Origin: Mucilaginibacter sp.
GTDB lineage: Bacteria > Bacteroidota > Bacteroidia > Sphingobacteriales > Sphingobacteriaceae
DNA length: 64,000 nucleotides
Assembly (NCBI GenBank): GCA_030445275.1
Contig: JAUCSE010000079.1
Coordinates: 62,001-126,000 of the forward strand
Reading direction: 5' to 3'
Positions 25,924 through 34,706 of the stretch are shown here, in pieces. The notes beneath the pieces are model-generated. The model searched no databases. It saw only the letters and a list, made by a program, of their open reading frames with translations, and was not told the origin of the DNA. Each line of letters opens with the position of its first letter. Positions within the stretch are counted from its first letter, which is position 1. Made by a program: the position numbers and the translations under genes.

Positions 25924-26817
25924 ATGCAAACCTGGAACGCGGAATTACTTTATAAAACGGAACTCATACTAGGCGAAGGCCCGCACTGGCACCCTGGTTG
26001 GAAAAAGTTCTTATACGTTGATATTGAAGGCAGGAAGGTAGGGCGCATTGATCCGGTTACCAAAATCACGGAAGAAAGGGCCACCGGTAAAAGAGTAGGA
26101 ACGGTTGTGCCGGCAAATGATCATAGACTTATTATTGCTTTGGAAGATGCCATAGAAGAATTGGATTTTGAAACCGGTGCACGGAAGGAACTGATGAAAA
26201 TTGAAGCAGATAAACCCGGCAACCGCAGTAACGATGGTAAATGTGACGCAGCCGGCCGTTTATGGGTTGGTACCATGAGCATGAACGAGGAGCTAAAACA
26301 GGGTGCATTGTATTGTTTTGATGGTTCCCTGCAACAAAAGTTAAGTGATATCAGTATATCAAATGGCATCTGCTGGTCAAGAGATAATCGTACCATGTAT
26401 TTTATTGATTCACTGGATTATCATATTAAGGCCTATGATTTTGAAGTGAGTACCGGCAATATTTCCAATGAACGGATCATAGTAGAGGTAAAAGAACCCG
26501 GTCATACACCTGATGGCATGACCATCGACCAGGAAGGCATGTTATGGGTGGCGATGTGGGGAGGGGCCTGCATCCATCGTTATGATCCTGCATCAGGGAA
26601 ACTGATTGGTAAAGTTGAAGTGCCAGCACCGTATGTTACCGCCTGCGCGTTTGGCGGGGAAAATATGCAGACATTATTCATTACCACTGCCAGGATTGGT
26701 TTGAGTAAAGATCAGTTGCAGCAATACCCGTTGAGTGGTTCGTTGTTTTATATAAACATTAATATAAAAGGAAGCGAAATGAATCGGTTTATTTTAAAAG
26801 AAAATTCAGGTTCATGA
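25924..26817 (+). CDS. SMP-30/gluconolactonase-family sugar lactonase
   Basis: A 297-residue six-bladed beta-propeller hydrolase. The Glu of ILGEGPHW near the N-terminus, NRSNDGKCDAAGRLWVGTM, ISNGICWS and HTPDGMTIDQEG supply the metal site (Glu, Asn, Asn, Asp) typical of SMP-30 lactonases. These enzymes hydrolyse aldonolactones to aldonic acids. It is the last gene of the operon, 31 bp after the SDR gene, and bridges the dehydrogenase and the dehydratase in an oxidative sugar pathway. It is cytoplasmic, since no signal peptide is present. The 300 bp that follow (26818-27121) hold only the promoter candidate of the next operon. Confidence 0.9.
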   Translation: MQTWNAELLYKTELILGEGPHWHPGWKKFLYVDIEGRKVGRIDPVTKITEERATGKRVGTVVPANDHRLIIALEDAIEELDFETGARKELMKIEADKPGNRSNDGKCDAAGRLWVGTMSMNEELKQGALYCFDGSLQQKLSDISISNGICWSRDNRTMYFIDSLDYHIKAYDFEVSTGNISNERIIVEVKEPGHTPDGMTIDQEGMLWVAMWGGACIHRYDPASGKLIGKVEVPAPYVTACAFGGENMQTLFITTARIGLSKDQLQQYPLSGSLFYININIKGSEMNRFILKENSGS

Positions 26818-27077
26818 ACATATAAAGTGAATTTTATATATAAGTAGTACGGTAAAAACACCAGTTTTAGGCTGAAGGCTTAATAACCTCATTTATTCAA
26901 GTTGCCTTAAACTGCATCATTATTTTGGGATGTTATTATTGCCACCTTTCTTTACTTCTGCGTTTATAAATTCTTCAGTTATAACCTGGAAAGTTAATCG
27001 GAAATCGTTTTAACAATCTTGAAGTTAAAAATCATGGTGTTGATTTTCAATCTGTTATATTTTATTTTTTATTAAAT

Positions 27078-27109
27078 TTTGGCAGTCATTGGATTTTTAG
27101 CTTAATTTG
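27078..27109 (+). promoter_or_regulatory. Promoter candidate for the leader/SusC/SusD/peptidase operon
   Basis: TTTG at 27078-27081 (inside ATTTTGG) and TTAATTTG at 27102-27109 have the 20-bp spacing of Bacteroidota -33 and -7 elements; the second differs from TAnnTTTG at one base. Transcription would then begin a few bases before the ATG at 27122. This fits a short leader or makes the second ATG at 27149 the real start. Confidence 0.45.
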
Positions 27110-27121
27110 TCTACTTAATCT

Positions 27122-27271
27122 ATGGAATTAATAGATAAACATCACATCATGCACTTATCATTACAACAACAAAAAGTATTCCCTGTAAACAAACCTGATT
27201 TCCACAGTTCGGTGAAATCCATTATTGCGAGTTCATTTATACAATTTACCACCCGCAGCGGCTGTTGTTAA
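27122..27271 (+). CDS. Short leader-like ORF ending Ser-Gly-Cys-Cys-stop
   Basis: A 49-codon frame (ATG 27122, TAA 27269-27271) lies 103 bp upstream of a SusC gene. Its last residues are FTTRSGCC, so two Cys codons (TGT TGT) directly precede the stop. An in-frame ATG at 27149 would give 40 residues. It has no signal peptide and no family that I recognise. Cys-rich tails in short upstream ORFs are the pattern expected of a cysteine-responsive leader: slow decoding of the Cys codons would change RNA structure or termination before the next gene. That role is inference from sequence. A promoter-like pair just before it supports transcription through this frame. Confidence 0.5.
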   Translation: MELIDKHHIMHLSLQQQKVFPVNKPDFHSSVKSIIASSFIQFTTRSGCC

Positions 27272-27374
27272 AATCGACATCGTTTTTACATTCAATTTTA
27301 TTGATGATCCATTTCGGCGCTGTCTAAGGCGTTTCCGGGTCTTCCTGTTTTAATCTTTCCCTAATTTATTATTT

Positions 27375-30300
27375 ATGAAACTTTTTTACACCAAAGGGGT
27401 GTACCTGCTTATCTGTGTGCTTTGGGCCCAACTGGCCACAGCGCAAACAGGCATACAGCCAACCATCCAATCCAAACTTAATGGTATTGTACTTGATGCA
27501 ACCACCAAATTGGCGCTGCCCGGAGCAGTGATTAAGATAAAAGGAACCACACATTCGGTATCTACAGATGCGGATGGGAAATTTTCCTTCATTACGGGTC
27601 AAAAATTCCCTTATACGTTGATTGTGACATTTATTGGCTATATCCGCCAGGAAGTTACAGCCAATGGTAGCCCCGTCGAGATCATCTTAAAAGAAAATAT
27701 TAACCAGCTAAATGATGTAGTGATAACCGGTTACAGTACACAAGAACGCAAGTACATAGCCGGGTCAATTACCAGTGTGAGCGGCGACGCTATAAAAGAC
27801 CAGCCTGCCGCCGGGTTCAATCAATTGCTGCAGGGCAAGGCAACCGGGGTTCAGGTATTAAGTAACTCCGGGGTACCTGGGGGAGGCGTAACTTTCCGGG
27901 TGAGGGGAAATAACTCCATCAATGCTTCTGTTGATCCGCTTTACATTATCGATGGTGTATTTGTAAGTAATAACGACCCCATACAAACCGGGTTGGGCAA
28001 TCAGCAGGGATCAAACCCAATAGCCGACCTGAACCCTGCAGATATTGAAAATATACAAATATTAAGGGATGCAAATGCAACCGCTATCTATGGTTCTTTG
28101 GGTGCAAATGGGGTAATTATTGTGACCACCAAGCGCGGTAAAAGAAATACAAGCGCAAAGATCAATTTAAACACCTACCAGGGCTGGTCAAACGCGATCA
28201 ATAAGTTTAAAGTAGCAACCGGTCCGGAAACTGCCTTACTGACTAACGAATCAAGGATCAATACTGCTGTTGACAATGGATTAGATCCTTCGTCGGTGGT
28301 GTTACCTTTTCCAAATCCGGATACGCTGCCTACGTATGACCGTATAAAGGATATTTTCCGGACAGCACGGACCTCCAGCTATGATCTATCTACACAAGGA
28401 GGGACAGATAAAAGTACCTATTACATAGGCCTGGGTTACCTGAACCAGGAATCTATTGTTAAGCCTTCGGGATATAACCGTTATACCGCGAGGCTTAATT
28501 ATGATAATTATCTTACATCTAAATTAAAAGTAGGTACCAGTATTAACTTGGCACGATCACAAAGAAATGTAAGCGGGAGTGATAATAATCCGCAAGGAGT
28601 TATCAATTCAGCCTTATTTCCGCGTTCCTATCTCCCCATATTCAAACCTGATGGAACTTATGCGCGGTACGGGAGTTTTGATAACCACATAGCGCTTATT
28701 AATAACCTGAACAACGATGCCGTAGGCTGGAGAACGATCGGCAACATATTTGGAGAGTATACCATTATCCCTGGCTTAAAATTACGGAGCAGCTGGAGTA
28801 TTGATAACAGCAGCGAGTATGAAAATAATTATGCCAATACACTGATCAGCGCCGGTATTGCTACCAACGGATCAGCCTCTTCTTATGAAACTAAAAACCT
28901 GGTTTTAACGAATGAGCAGGTATTGAATTACATAAAATCGTTTGGTAAAGACAGTAAGCATAATATCAACGCTTTGATAGGTAATACTATTAATACCGTA
29001 CTTGGTCAGGGAACTTCGGCATTTGGTACTGGCTTTGCTGCAAACAGCCTTACCGCTGTTGGAGTTGCTGCTACCACATCTGGTTCTTCCTATAGGAATG
29101 AATCAAAACTGTTGTCCTATTTTGCCAAGGTAAGTTATACCTATGATGATAAGTACACCATTGATGGAAGTATCAGGGCTGATGGATCCTCAAAATTTGG
29201 AGTGAATAATCAATGGGGATATTTTCCATCAGGCGGTGTGGCTTGGCGCGCAGGGCAGGAGGATTTTATTAAGAAACTGAATTTATTTGATGAATTAAAA
29301 TTCAGGGCCAGTATTGGTTTATCAGGTAACCAGAATGGTATAGGCGCATATGCGGCCCAGGGTTTATGGTCATCAGGAGCCAATTACCTCGAACAACCTG
29401 GAATTGCCCCAACGCAGCTGGCCAATCCTGATCTTACCTGGGAAACCACCCGCCAGATAGACTTTGGAACGGAATTCAGTTTCCTGAAGAACAGGCTGAG
29501 CTTTGTTATTGATTATTATAATAAGTACACCTATAACCTGCTCTTGAATGTTCCTGTGCCTTACCGTTCCGGTTTTGCATCTTATCTTCAAAATTATGGC
29601 GCGGTACGTAATAAAGGATTTGAGATTGCGATTAACTCGGTTAATTTTCAATCTGAAAGTTTTAGATGGACAACAAGTTTTAATGTTTCCTTTAATAAAA
29701 ACAAGATTGAAAAGCTGGCTTCGGATATAAGCTTGGGTGCATCCGGTAGGAATATTTCTATTTTAAGACAAGGATATTCCGTTAATTCATTCCAACTGTA
29801 CAAACAACTTTATGTTGACCCGCAAACAGGAAATGCGGTTTATGATGATGTCAATAAGGACGGGAAGATCACCTCTGCCGACCGGCAAATAGTAGGTAAT
29901 GCACTACCTAATTATACTGGCGGATTAACCAATAACCTCACTTACAAAAATTTCGACCTGAATTTCTTCTTTTATTTTCAGCATGGCAACAAGATCATGA
30001 ACATGAATGATTTCTTTATGGTTCACGGCGGGGCCCAGGCAAACATCGGATTTTTACCAAGACAACTGGAACGCTGGCAAAAACCCGGAGACGTTACTGA
30101 TATCCCCAGATTAACCACCTACAGCGGCAATCCCAGCCAAAACGACGGACCTGCTAACAATTACGGCGGCAATGTGGCTAATTTAAGTTCAAGATACCTG
30201 CAAGACGGGTCTTTTATCAGGTTAAAGACGCTGACATTCGGATACAGTCTGCCATCTGCTACTTCACAAAAAATAGGTATCAGTAAAATAAGGATCTATG

Positions 30301-30452
30301 CCCAGGCTACAAATTTACTCACGTTTACCAAGTACGACGGGCTTGATCCGGAGGTAAGTTCACAAAGTAACAACCAGAACACAGCAGGTTATGACTGGGC
30401 GACTGTTCCGCAGCCGCGTACTTTCCAGATAGGTGCCAGCGTCACATTCTAA
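27375..30452 (+). CDS. SusC/RagA-family TonB-linked outer-membrane transporter
   Basis: A 1025-residue importer with a signal peptide ending ATAQ, a carboxypeptidase-regulatory-like domain (LPGAVIKIKGT, GKFSF) at about 35-105, and a TonB-box-like DVVITGYST from residue 114. The plug includes LYIIDGVFV and ATAIYGSLGANGVIIVTTK, and the barrel ends in the aromatic ASVTF. It differs clearly in plug sequence from the SusC at 691, so it belongs to another subfamily. The SusD partner starts 18 bp later, and an M14 carboxypeptidase follows that. Peptide or glycopeptide import is therefore more likely than plain polysaccharide import, though this is inference. Confidence 0.93.
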   Translation: MKLFYTKGVYLLICVLWAQLATAQTGIQPTIQSKLNGIVLDATTKLALPGAVIKIKGTTHSVSTDADGKFSFITGQKFPYTLIVTFIGYIRQEVTANGSPVEIILKENINQLNDVVITGYSTQERKYIAGSITSVSGDAIKDQPAAGFNQLLQGKATGVQVLSNSGVPGGGVTFRVRGNNSINASVDPLYIIDGVFVSNNDPIQTGLGNQQGSNPIADLNPADIENIQILRDANATAIYGSLGANGVIIVTTKRGKRNTSAKINLNTYQGWSNAINKFKVATGPETALLTNESRINTAVDNGLDPSSVVLPFPNPDTLPTYDRIKDIFRTARTSSYDLSTQGGTDKSTYYIGLGYLNQESIVKPSGYNRYTARLNYDNYLTSKLKVGTSINLARSQRNVSGSDNNPQGVINSALFPRSYLPIFKPDGTYARYGSFDNHIALINNLNNDAVGWRTIGNIFGEYTIIPGLKLRSSWSIDNSSEYENNYANTLISAGIATNGSASSYETKNLVLTNEQVLNYIKSFGKDSKHNINALIGNTINTVLGQGTSAFGTGFAANSLTAVGVAATTSGSSYRNESKLLSYFAKVSYTYDDKYTIDGSIRADGSSKFGVNNQWGYFPSGGVAWRAGQEDFIKKLNLFDELKFRASIGLSGNQNGIGAYAAQGLWSSGANYLEQPGIAPTQLANPDLTWETTRQIDFGTEFSFLKNRLSFVIDYYNKYTYNLLLNVPVPYRSGFASYLQNYGAVRNKGFEIAINSVNFQSESFRWTTSFNVSFNKNKIEKLASDISLGASGRNISILRQGYSVNSFQLYKQLYVDPQTGNAVYDDVNKDGKITSADRQIVGNALPNYTGGLTNNLTYKNFDLNFFFYFQHGNKIMNMNDFFMVHGGAQANIGFLPRQLERWQKPGDVTDIPRLTTYSGNPSQNDGPANNYGGNVANLSSRYLQDGSFIRLKTLTFGYSLPSATSQKIGISKIRIYAQATNLLTFTKYDGLDPEVSSQSNNQNTAGYDWATVPQPRTFQIGASVTF

Positions 30453-30470
30453 TTATTAAAAGACATAACA

Positions 30471-31808
30471 ATGAAAACAACATTTTTTCAATATACATTT
30501 ATGATCGCCGCGCTTTTAGCGTCGTCATCATGCAAAAAATACCTGACTGAAATACCCAATAATGCACTGCCTACTACAAGCGCCATTACGGATGCAAATA
30601 CGGCAAGAGCAGCCATTATTGGCGCTTATGACCGGGTACAAGGATATTATGCATCCAGTTTCCCTACATTGGGAACAATTACAACAGATAATGTCATTTT
30701 TAACGGAACTTTAAGCGAATACCTGCAATTGGATCAAAATGCGGTACCCACTGATAACGTAATCACTGTCGCTGCTTATCAGGGTATTTACCGGGCCATT
30801 AATTCGGCTAATAGCGTACTGGCTTATGTACCGGCAGTAAATGATCCGTTATTGGTTTCGGCTGAAAAAAACAAAATATTGGGCGAAGCCTATTTTATAC
30901 GTGCCCTGGGTTATTTTGACCTGGCACGGGGCTGGGGCGGTGTTCAGCTGCAAGTAAAACCAACTACTGATCTGTCGGTTTTAAAAGGCATTAAACGGAG
31001 TACCTTAGATCAAACCTATGATCAGGTACTTGCCGATCTGAACCAGGCAGAGCAATTATTGCCAGAGGATGGAACAGTACGTAACCGTGCACAAAAAAGT
31101 GCAGCAAGGGCACTTCGGGCAAGGCTGCACCTGTATCGCAGCCAATGGGCCGATGCAGAGAGCGACGCGACACAGGTTATTGGCAATTCAAAATATACCC
31201 TGGTTAAACCTTACAAAACCTTTTTTACCGCACCTTTCCAAAGTGCTGAATCGGTACTGGAACTGGCCTATTCTGTAAATGACAAAAATAGTTACTGGAA
31301 CCTTTGGTATCCCAGCTCAGCAGGCGGGCAGTATACTTTAAAACCTTCAGATGCGCTGGTTGCTAAACTAAACAATCCTGCTATCGGAGGTACAAGAAAC
31401 ACCCTCATTGCCGGTAGCGGGAGTATGGTATACGGCGTACTGTATAATACCACATCAACCAGTACCGACCCATCTTACCTGATCAGGATTGCCGAACTTT
31501 ATTTGATCAGGGCCGAAGCAAGGGCACAGCAAAATAACCTGACCGAGGCTGCAGCAGATCTGAATGCCGTTAGAGCAAGAGCTGATGTGGCACCGACCAA
31601 TGCCGCTACGCAAGCAGCCTTATTACAGGCTATAGAAGACGAGAATAGTGTGGAATTTGCATTTGAGGCACATCGTTGGTTTGATCTGGTAAGAACCGAA
31701 AGGGCGGGAGCGGTGCTGGGCTTGACGAACAGAAATTATTGGTTGTTCCCGATCCCTTATTCTGATATTCAGTCAGATCCTGATGTTACTCAAAATCCGG
31801 GTTATTAA
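30471..31808 (+). CDS. SusD/RagB-family surface lipoprotein
   Basis: A 445-residue lipoprotein partner of the upstream SusC. The lipobox is SSSC with Cys21, followed by KKYLTEIPNNA. The SusD TPR scaffold is recognisable at AEKNKILGEAYFIRALGYFDLARGWG, and the C-terminal segment has IAELYLIRAEARAQ, LNAVRARADV and FAFEAHRWFDLVRT, all standard RagB/SusD signatures. It follows SusC by 18 bp and precedes the carboxypeptidase by 26 bp, so the three genes form one unit behind the short leader ORF. It would sit on the outer face of the outer membrane and hand substrate to the barrel. Confidence 0.93.
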   Translation: MKTTFFQYTFMIAALLASSSCKKYLTEIPNNALPTTSAITDANTARAAIIGAYDRVQGYYASSFPTLGTITTDNVIFNGTLSEYLQLDQNAVPTDNVITVAAYQGIYRAINSANSVLAYVPAVNDPLLVSAEKNKILGEAYFIRALGYFDLARGWGGVQLQVKPTTDLSVLKGIKRSTLDQTYDQVLADLNQAEQLLPEDGTVRNRAQKSAARALRARLHLYRSQWADAESDATQVIGNSKYTLVKPYKTFFTAPFQSAESVLELAYSVNDKNSYWNLWYPSSAGGQYTLKPSDALVAKLNNPAIGGTRNTLIAGSGSMVYGVLYNTTSTSTDPSYLIRIAELYLIRAEARAQQNNLTEAAADLNAVRARADVAPTNAATQAALLQAIEDENSVEFAFEAHRWFDLVRTERAGAVLGLTNRNYWLFPIPYSDIQSDPDVTQNPGY

Positions 31809-31834
31809 ATTTTACAAAATTCATTTATACGCAG

Positions 31835-34531
31835 ATGAAAAAATATTATAAGATCAGTTTTGCACTTGTTGCACTCTTGTTGAGTGTATCATCATACCTA
31901 TCAGCACAGAACAATTATTATTTCCCTAAAGCAGGGACGCTGGATAACAAAATACCATCACCCGAACAGTTTCTTGGATACCCCATAGGCTCCTTTTTTA
32001 CCCGCCATGAGCAGGTAGTAGCCTATTTGAGGGAACTGGCTCGCATAAGCGATCGCGTACACGTACAAACCATCGGTAAAACATATGAGCAGCGAGAGCA
32101 AATCATCGTGACTGTTACTGCACCCGCTAATTACAGCAGGCTGGAACAAATCAGGCAGGAACATATCAATCAAGTTGATCCGTCAAAGCCGGCACTCGGC
32201 AGTAACGCACCTGTTATTATACAGCTGGGATATGGTGTTCATGGCAATGAAACATCCAGTACAGAGGCGAGTTTGCTTGCCGCTTATTACCTGGCTGCGA
32301 GCCAGGATGCAGAAACGCAAAAATGGCTGAATGAGGCGGTGATCTTTATTGATCCATCACTTAATCCCGATGGTAGGGACAGGGCGGCTAACTGGCATAA
32401 CGCTTACCATTCATTTCCACCTGTAGCAGATCCTATTGATAAGGAACATCAGGAGGGCTGGCCAAATGGCAGAACCAATCATTATTTTACAGATCTTAAC
32501 CGCGATTGGCTAAACCTGGTTCAGATAGAGAGCCGAAACAGGGTGGAGTTTTTTCATAAATGGTATCCCAATGTACAGATCGATTTTCATGAGCAGGGTA
32601 CCAATGCCACTTATTATTTTGAACCTACACCAAGGCGGCATGAAAGCCCTATTGTTCCGCAGTTTTTGTATGAATTTAATGTGATCCTGGCTAAATATCA
32701 TGCAAAAGCGCTTGATGATATTGGCTCTTTTTATTTTACCAAAGAGAATTATGATAATCTTTCGCCCATCTATGGTTCTACTTATCCCAAATTTTTTGGA
32801 TCAGTAGCTGCCACCTTTGAGCAGGCCAGCTCACGCGGAATTGTTCAGGAATCAAGCAACGGCCCGGTTACCTTTGCTTTTACCATCCGCAATCATTTAA
32901 CAACCAGCTTTTCGACCATAAGAGGATCAGTAGCAGAGAAAGTGGGGCTTTTTAAAGTGCAAAAGGACTTTTTTAAATATGCGCTGGAGCAGGGACAAAA
33001 AAGCCCGGATAAAGCATTTGTATTTGGTGATAGTAAGGATGTTACCCTTACCCAGAAATTTTTGAACCTCCTGTTGCAGCATCGCATTAAAGTTTATGAA
33101 CTGAATGATAACCTTAACCAGGAGGGTAAACAGTTTGAAAAAGGTAAGGCGTATGTGGTTCCTTCGGCCCAGCCAAACTTTTTGCTGGTGCATTCCATTT
33201 TTGAGGAAAACATATTAAAAGATAGTATTTACTATGACAATACCGGCTGGAGCATTATTCAGGCTTACGGTTTAAAATACGCAAAGATAACCGGAGTAGT
33301 TTCAAAAGGAAACGAGGTGCAAAACCTGAATTTAACCAAAGGTAACGTAGAGGGAGGCAGATCGGCATATGCTTATTTGTTAAGTTATACTGATTATAAT
33401 GCCAGTAAGGCGCTTTATCAACTATTGGTAAAGAATTTACTGGTTAAAACAGCCTTTAAATCATTTACGGCAAATACGGTAAACGGGAAAAAAGGATACA
33501 GTCCCGGGGCGCTGGTTATACCTGTGGCTGCCCAAAATATTTCGTCAGACTCTTTATACAAAGCCTTACAGGAAATAGCGGTTAATACAAATACGATCAT
33601 AACACCTGTAGCCAGTGGTTTTAGCGCAGAGGGTATTGATCTGGGCAGTAGTAATATTAAATCGGTAAGGAAACCCGAAGTGGCATTGGCCTTTGGGCAG
33701 GGAGTAACCGCCGGGGAGGCCGGGCAAGTTTGGTTTCTGCTCAATCAGCAACTGAACCTGCCTGTTACAAAGATAGATCTGAGTAGTTTTGCCCGTGCAT
33801 CGCTGAAAAGATATAATACACTCGTTTTGCCGGGTGGAAATTACAGTGCGTTGGATAAGGCAACAGTGGATAAGATAAAGGCCTGGGTTAATGACGGTGG
33901 CACACTGATTACTTTTCAAACCGCTACAGCTTGGGCGATACAGCAGGAAATTGTAAAAGAAAAGCTTTCGGAAACAGATAAATTCCCTCGTAGGGGTAGT
34001 GATGAATCTCCGACAATAGTGAGTATAAAACAGCCGGATAAAGGAGATAGTAATCATCAACAAATATCTGCAGGTAAAACGAAGGATGGACAAAAAAATG
34101 ATACTACAAAACAGGCAAAACCTGAAAATGAAAGACTGGATTACGCGAGGCAGGAAGATGTGGAAGGGGCCAAGAGGATCAATGGCGCTATTTTTCAGGC
34201 CGATCTGGATATTACTCACCCTATTGCTTTTGGTGTAAGCAGCCGGAAGTTATTCATCAATAAAAACGGCCCCACTTTGTTAGTGCCCAGCGCTGATAAG
34301 TATGCCACTGTGGCTCAATACACTAAAAACCCTTTTGTAAATGGTTATTCCTCTAAGAAGAATATTACTAAGGTTGCTGGTTCTGCAGCTATTATTGCTG
34401 TAAACAATGGAAGAGGAGAAGTGGTGCTTTTTGCAGATGATCCAACTTACCGGGGATATTGGCCGGGAACAGACAGGTTGTTTCTGAATGCCATCTTTTT
34501 TGCCAATTTATTGGGAGGTGGGTTTAACTAA
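31835..34531 (+). CDS. M14-family zinc carboxypeptidase, exported
   Basis: An 898-residue exported metallopeptidase. After a signal peptide (SSYLSAQ) comes the M14 catalytic domain with zinc ligands His136 and Glu139 (YGVHGNETSS) and His252 (QIDFHEQG). Glu329 (AATFEQAS) is the probable catalytic base. The remaining 500 residues form C-terminal domains seen in large Bacteroidota M14 proteins, including a glutamine-amidotransferase-like stretch around NTLVLPGGNYSALDKATV. The enzyme would trim C-terminal residues from peptides in the periplasm after import by the upstream SusC/SusD pair. There is no cell-anchor motif. The tRNA-Cys gene starts about 50 bp after the stop. Confidence 0.9.
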   Translation: MKKYYKISFALVALLLSVSSYLSAQNNYYFPKAGTLDNKIPSPEQFLGYPIGSFFTRHEQVVAYLRELARISDRVHVQTIGKTYEQREQIIVTVTAPANYSRLEQIRQEHINQVDPSKPALGSNAPVIIQLGYGVHGNETSSTEASLLAAYYLAASQDAETQKWLNEAVIFIDPSLNPDGRDRAANWHNAYHSFPPVADPIDKEHQEGWPNGRTNHYFTDLNRDWLNLVQIESRNRVEFFHKWYPNVQIDFHEQGTNATYYFEPTPRRHESPIVPQFLYEFNVILAKYHAKALDDIGSFYFTKENYDNLSPIYGSTYPKFFGSVAATFEQASSRGIVQESSNGPVTFAFTIRNHLTTSFSTIRGSVAEKVGLFKVQKDFFKYALEQGQKSPDKAFVFGDSKDVTLTQKFLNLLLQHRIKVYELNDNLNQEGKQFEKGKAYVVPSAQPNFLLVHSIFEENILKDSIYYDNTGWSIIQAYGLKYAKITGVVSKGNEVQNLNLTKGNVEGGRSAYAYLLSYTDYNASKALYQLLVKNLLVKTAFKSFTANTVNGKKGYSPGALVIPVAAQNISSDSLYKALQEIAVNTNTIITPVASGFSAEGIDLGSSNIKSVRKPEVALAFGQGVTAGEAGQVWFLLNQQLNLPVTKIDLSSFARASLKRYNTLVLPGGNYSALDKATVDKIKAWVNDGGTLITFQTATAWAIQQEIVKEKLSETDKFPRRGSDESPTIVSIKQPDKGDSNHQQISAGKTKDGQKNDTTKQAKPENERLDYARQEDVEGAKRINGAIFQADLDITHPIAFGVSSRKLFINKNGPTLLVPSADKYATVAQYTKNPFVNGYSSKKNITKVAGSAAIIAVNNGRGEVVLFADDPTYRGYWPGTDRLFLNAIFFANLLGGGFN

Positions 34532-34545
34532 GATTAGATAAAAAC

Positions 34546-34574
34546 GGTGGACTTGTAACTATTGCAGGTTCACC
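34546..34574 (+). other. Hairpin immediately upstream of tRNA-Cys
   Basis: GGTGGACTTG (34546-34555) pairs along its whole length with CAGGTTCACC (34565-34574), counting two G-U pairs, around a 9-nt loop. There is no T tract. It lies between the M14 stop codon and the first base of the tRNA. It could mark the end of the peptidase mRNA or guide cleavage of the tRNA 5' leader. Confidence 0.4.
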
Positions 34575-34578
34575 TTAA

Positions 34579-34651
34579 GGCGGGGTGGCCGAGTGGTTTA
34601 GGCGGAGGTCTGCAAAACCTTTTACGACGGTTCGAATCCGTCCCCACGCCT
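34579..34651 (+). tRNA. tRNA-Cys (anticodon GCA)
   Basis: The cloverleaf is recognisable: D-arm GCC/GGC with a GG-containing loop, anticodon stem GAGGT/ACCTT with loop CTGCAAA (anticodon GCA, T33 present), and T-arm GACGG-TTCGAAT-CCGTC. The acceptor 5' strand GGCGGGG pairs with the 3' side only if an A is bulged or one G-A mismatch and an extra C are allowed, so the acceptor/T-arm junction is unusual. The discriminator base is T and no CCA is encoded. It is on the same strand as the peptidase operon and close behind it. Confidence 0.85.
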
Positions 34652-34706
34652 CTGATAGTGTAGAATGGTAAAGATTTGCTTATTATTATATATAAAATAA
34701 TTTTGT

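Noticed and set aside
33566..34219. A 217-codon open frame on the minus strand inside the M14 peptidase gene
   Set aside because: It lies wholly antisense to a gene with clear catalytic motifs, and its translation is rich in Cys, Ile and Arg without any domain pattern. Long shadow frames of this sort are common in this window.
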